DNA from: Mauremys mutica
Taxonomy: Eukaryota; Chordata; Testudines; Geoemydidae
DNA length: 64,000 nucleotides
Direction of reading: 5' to 3'
NCBI RefSeq assembly: GCF_020497125.1
Contig: NC_059075.1
Span: 46,474,003 to 46,538,002, forward strand
Shown: piece by piece, positions 60,571-64,000 of the stretch
How positions within the stretch are numbered: the first letter of the stretch is position 1
Layout: each line of letters opens with the position of its first letter
The notes under the pieces: generated by a model
The model's input: the letters and a program-made list of their open reading frames with translations, nothing else
Told to the model about the DNA's origin: nothing
Database searches by the model: none
Position numbers and translations under genes: made by a program

Positions 60571-61454
60571 TAGGTCCCTACCAAATTCACACTCCATTTT
60601 GGTAAATTTCATGGTAATAGGATATTAAAAATCTTAAATTTCACGGTTTCAGAAATTTAAATCTGAAATTTCACAGTGTTGTAACCATGGGGGTTCTGAC
60701 ACAAAAGGGGGCTGTGGGTGGTGGGGAGGAGTTGCAAGACTACTGTAAGGAGGGTTGCAGTATTGCAATCATTACTTCTGCACCACCACAAGCAACAATG
60801 CAGAAGTAAGGGCACCAATGCCATACTATGTCACCCTCACTTCTGTGCTGCTGCTGCTGGTGGCGCTGCCTTCAGAGCTGCACTCCCAGCCTGCAGCCAG
60901 GGGAGTTTCCCAGAGGTGGGTCTGACTCAGCCCTGGGAGTGGCCCATGCCATGGAAAAGGAAGTCTCATCCCTCCCTGCCCATCCTGGATTAGCAGCTGG
61001 AGCCCAGCGCACAGTAGGAGCCCCTGTCCGGGGTGTCTGGAGCCCTGCCCCTCCCCAGATCTGGGCCCAGTGCTTGGGGGTTAAAGAGGTCTTGGGCTGG
61101 CTGTATGTGTATGTGGGGGTGACCACACCATACTCACACACACTGCAACCACAGCACCCTGAGTGGTGGCCCATGTTGCCCACCCATAAGGCCGGTCCTG
61201 TCCCCTGAAAAAGTAATGACCCACCCCACAAAACCATGCCACAGTCACTTCTGCACTGACGCTGGCAGCAGCACTGCCTTCAGAGCTGGGCGCCTGGCCA
61301 GCAGCCACCACTTTCTAGTCACCCAGCTCTGAAGACAGTGCAGCAGTAAGGGTGGCAATACCGCAACCCCCCTACAATAGCCAGATTTTGGGGGGGAGAC
61401 AATATTTCATGGTCTGTGACACATTTTCCTGACTGTGAATTTGGTAGAGCCCTA
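60571..61454. mobile_element. hAT-type non-autonomous element, 884 bp
   Basis: Ends TAGGTCCCTACCAAATTCAC and GTGAATTTGGTAGAGCCCTA are inverted over about 20 bp. Flanking 8-mers tgaataag (60563-60570) and tggataag (61455-61462) match at 7 of 8. The internal CAGAAGTAAGGGCACCAA and CTTACTTCTG-type words form inverted modules, shared with 48015-48612. No coding capacity. Confidence 0.8.
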
Positions 61455-61462
61455 TGGATAAG

Positions 61463-62600
61463 AATAGACTGGAATGTCCCTGTCCTAATAAAGTTCTTCC
61501 CGTTTATCGCTAAAAATCTTGCACACCTTGTCATACCAGCCTTCTGCAGAAAAGTTTTCCACTCTGCAACATGCCTCCTCCAGTACAATGTGCCTGTGGT
61601 TGGATTTGTGCTATTCCTGTATATATTCACAATTCCACCTTCCTAACCCAAAAATCAGTCTTGGGCACCTTCTCTGGTCCCACCAAGCTACACCCCAACA
61701 GCAGAAACTGAATGGCTTCCAGAGGCGCTAACTGGCTCACAGTCATACTGAAAGCTTATGGAGAGGACTACCTAAATTATAGTCAACATGATTATAAAGC
61801 TTGAGGGTGGTGTGGCTTCAGTGTTCCATAAAATTTTTTTTTTTTAAAAAGTCCTTGATACAGTAGGCACTAAATCCAGAAAATGAGATAAAGGGCAAAG
61901 GTTCGGCTATGTGGCCATTCTCAAAACTGACTAAAAACAAGAACAAAGGTATTCAGAGAGGAAAGGTGGAAAAAAAGTTTTAAATGGGATCAAGGGATAC
62001 AAGGTAGAAATATGAGGAGGAGGCTAATAAAAAAGAGGTCAAAAAGACAACTATAATTAGTGATCAAAAGATAAAGAACAGAGCACTTTAAAAAGGGAGT
62101 AGCTGGTAGACCTTTAATGGTTTTGCAACTGAGAAAAATTTTGCTGAAGTAAATGGAAATGAATAAGAGCAGAATAGAGAAAAATAGCTTATAAAAAAAG
62201 TAAAAGAACTGAAAGTTACTGTAGAAATTGGCCTTGAGCGGAAATCTGTTATTTTAGACAGAGGGTAAAATAGATTTGATTGAATGGATCAAATTTTCAA
62301 AGGGACTGCTAAATGTGCACCACCAATTCTGGTCTAATATTGTTTCACATCCTGCTTTTGTTCATGTAAAATAGAGGTGGGGAAAAAATGCACATACAGC
62401 ATTGGTATTGCAAGTTTAAAGGTTACTTTTAAAAATGCATCCCAATATGTTTTTCTTTTGTTTAATTTTGAAAATCCTAATGGAAGGGGAGTGAGCAGAA
62501 GGCATGAGCTTTGGACATTCTTTCTACATAGCAAAACTGAATCATATTGGCCTGGAAGTCACTAGTCTTTTTTTCTTAAAGTTTCCCACCAGTTCTAGCA
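61463..62600. other. Nothing recognised
   Basis: Contains a T-run next to an A-run at about 61835-61851; no gene or confident repeat. Confidence 0.35.
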
Positions 62601-62608
62601 ATGGTGAT

Positions 62609-63120
62609 TAAGGCTACATTTATGTCATGGAGGTCATGGAAGTCAGAGAATCTGTGACTTCCAGAGACCTCCCTGACATTCTCTGTTTCAGCCCCCAGGG
62701 GCTGCAGGACTCTGGAGCTGACAGCCATGGGGCTCTGTCAGGGTTCCAGCGACAGGCGACAGCAGCAACAAGCAACAGGGGGGCCCCTGCAAAGTTCCAG
62801 CAGGTGACAGACTCCTGAAGGGGACCTCCTCAGGGTTCCAGCAACGGGCAACAACCTCACACAGGGGGAGAAGGACGCTTCGGGCAAGCAGCTGGGCATG
62901 TTCCATTTTCTCTTTGGGAAATATAGTCACCCTGCAGCTCCCAGCTGCCGTGGGCAGAGGGGGAACCCCACAGCTCCCAGCCACTATGGTGGTGGGTGAA
63001 ACCATGGAGCTGCAGCAGCAAAAGTCACAGACAGGTCACGGCTTCCGTGAATTTTTGTTTATTGCCTATGATCTGTCTGTGACTTTTACTAAAAATAAGC
63101 ATGACAAAATCTTAGCCTTA
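62609..63120. mobile_element. hAT-type non-autonomous element, 512 bp
   Basis: Ends TAAGGCTACATTT and AAAATCTTAGCCTTA are inverted. Flanking 8-mers atggtgat (62601-62608) and atggtaat (63121-63128) match at 7 of 8. The interior has short inverted words (GGAAGTCAGAGAATCTGTGA with TCACGGCTTCCGTGAA). Confidence 0.75.
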
Positions 63121-63128
63121 ATGGTAAT

Positions 63129-64000
63129 ACATTAGCATAGACTGGCCACCAGCATTTTAACCACCATGTCACCTAGCTGTGCTCTGAAGAGGTTAAACGA
63201 AACAGTGGATAAAACACCAAGGCCCAGCCTATATTCACACAGCCACTACTATTGGCATGGTGGTAGCAACAGGGTGAATAAAAAAATAAAAGGCCTAGTG
63301 AAGGCCTGGCTTTCCCCATTCAGTCTCCAAAGTAAGAGGCTGCCATGCTGCCTCCACCAGGAGAACGGGTGAGAGATTTATCTACCTCTTTTTCATTGAG
63401 ATTTTTATTTCCCAGTTAAGGCATATCTACATTATTACATTGTATCAGGAGACACATTTATAACATGGTTGTTGTCACTCAACCTACTTAAAACAGTTCT
63501 GTCTTGTAAACTATATGGGATCCAATCATATTTTAACCAATCCCCAAATGATTGTTTGGAAACAACTTTGTGGCCAAGTCCCCTGACACAGTTCTTACTA
63601 TAATGTAGGTGAGCCCTAAGCAGCAGAAAAGTTCTGGCTCGTTAGCATTTAAGATGTCAGTGGAGAATTTATCTGCTCTTTAGAACAAGCTACAGCAGAA
63701 AGCAGTGCAAGAGGTTTGATGTATGATGCAGTAATATTCAAGCCTCCATACCAAATAGCAACTGCTCCAGCCTTATCAGAAGGATTGATAACCACAGTAT
63801 CCTGTGCAGGAGAGCTACCTAAGGCATTGTAATTCTCCGGGACTGGGCTACTGCACTGATCTCTTACACAGAAATGTATTCATGAGGTGCCATGGATGGT
63901 TAGAATATTGTGAGGCAATGGATTAGCCTGACTTTCAACAGCTCCAACTGGAAACTGAGTGGTTTTGTCTGAGCCCAGGGAAGGAGGAGCAACCTTTCAC
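63129..64000. other. Nothing recognised
   Basis: No gene or confident repeat up to the window end. Confidence 0.35.

Overview
The window looks like vertebrate nuclear DNA, most likely from a turtle. The evidence is a tRNA-derived SINE whose tail resembles a CR1 LINE 3' end (8476-8662), several CR1 LINEs, and many non-autonomous DNA transposons of types I recognise from turtle genomes. There is no prokaryotic-style gene layout: genes are sparse and most of the window is intron, intergenic DNA and repeats. The species call is an inference from repeat families; no database search was possible.

Two protein-coding genes are supported, and they converge. On the + strand, roughly 1-29,940 is the 3' end of RALGAPA1 (RalGAP complex catalytic subunit alpha 1). 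I see the penultimate constitutive exon (15605-15729), a 31-nt alternative exon carrying a stop (16424-16454), and the terminal coding exon (29570-29718) followed by a short 3' UTR and poly(A) signal near 29915. On the - strand, 33722-35140 is the single-exon gene INSM2, a SNAG-domain zinc-finger repressor, with a TATA box about 100 nt upstream of its ATG and a CpG-rich body. As I recall, the human orthologues are also neighbours in convergent orientation, which supports both calls.

Region by region: 1-15.6 kb is RALGAPA1 intron with an RTE-like LINE, a CR1 3' end, a hAT MITE, the SINE and a MIR. The 15.7-29.6 kb intron holds two elements sharing the terminal motif GGGTATGTCTACACTAC (17454-17748 and 22582-24690), hAT-like elements (27145-27430, 27772-28476) and a possible 3-nt microexon (25467-25469). 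Between 29.9 and 33.6 kb the genes converge with little but one foldback repeat. From 35.3 to 64 kb, upstream of INSM2, no gene is recognisable. This part is a layered graveyard of CR1 LINEs (36818-37759; 54450-58528), an L2-like fragment, hAT elements (many with 8-bp target duplications), TA-flanked mariner/pogo-like MITEs, palindromic repeats and a candidate conserved non-coding block (52560-52860).

Functionally the two genes are unrelated: RALGAPA1 encodes part of a GTPase-activating complex for RALA/RALB, and INSM2 a neuroendocrine transcriptional repressor. The most interesting biology is the alternative RALGAPA1 C-terminus. The most interesting structure is the nesting of transposons whose target duplications let insertion order be read directly. 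I found no evidence of a wholly new functional system.
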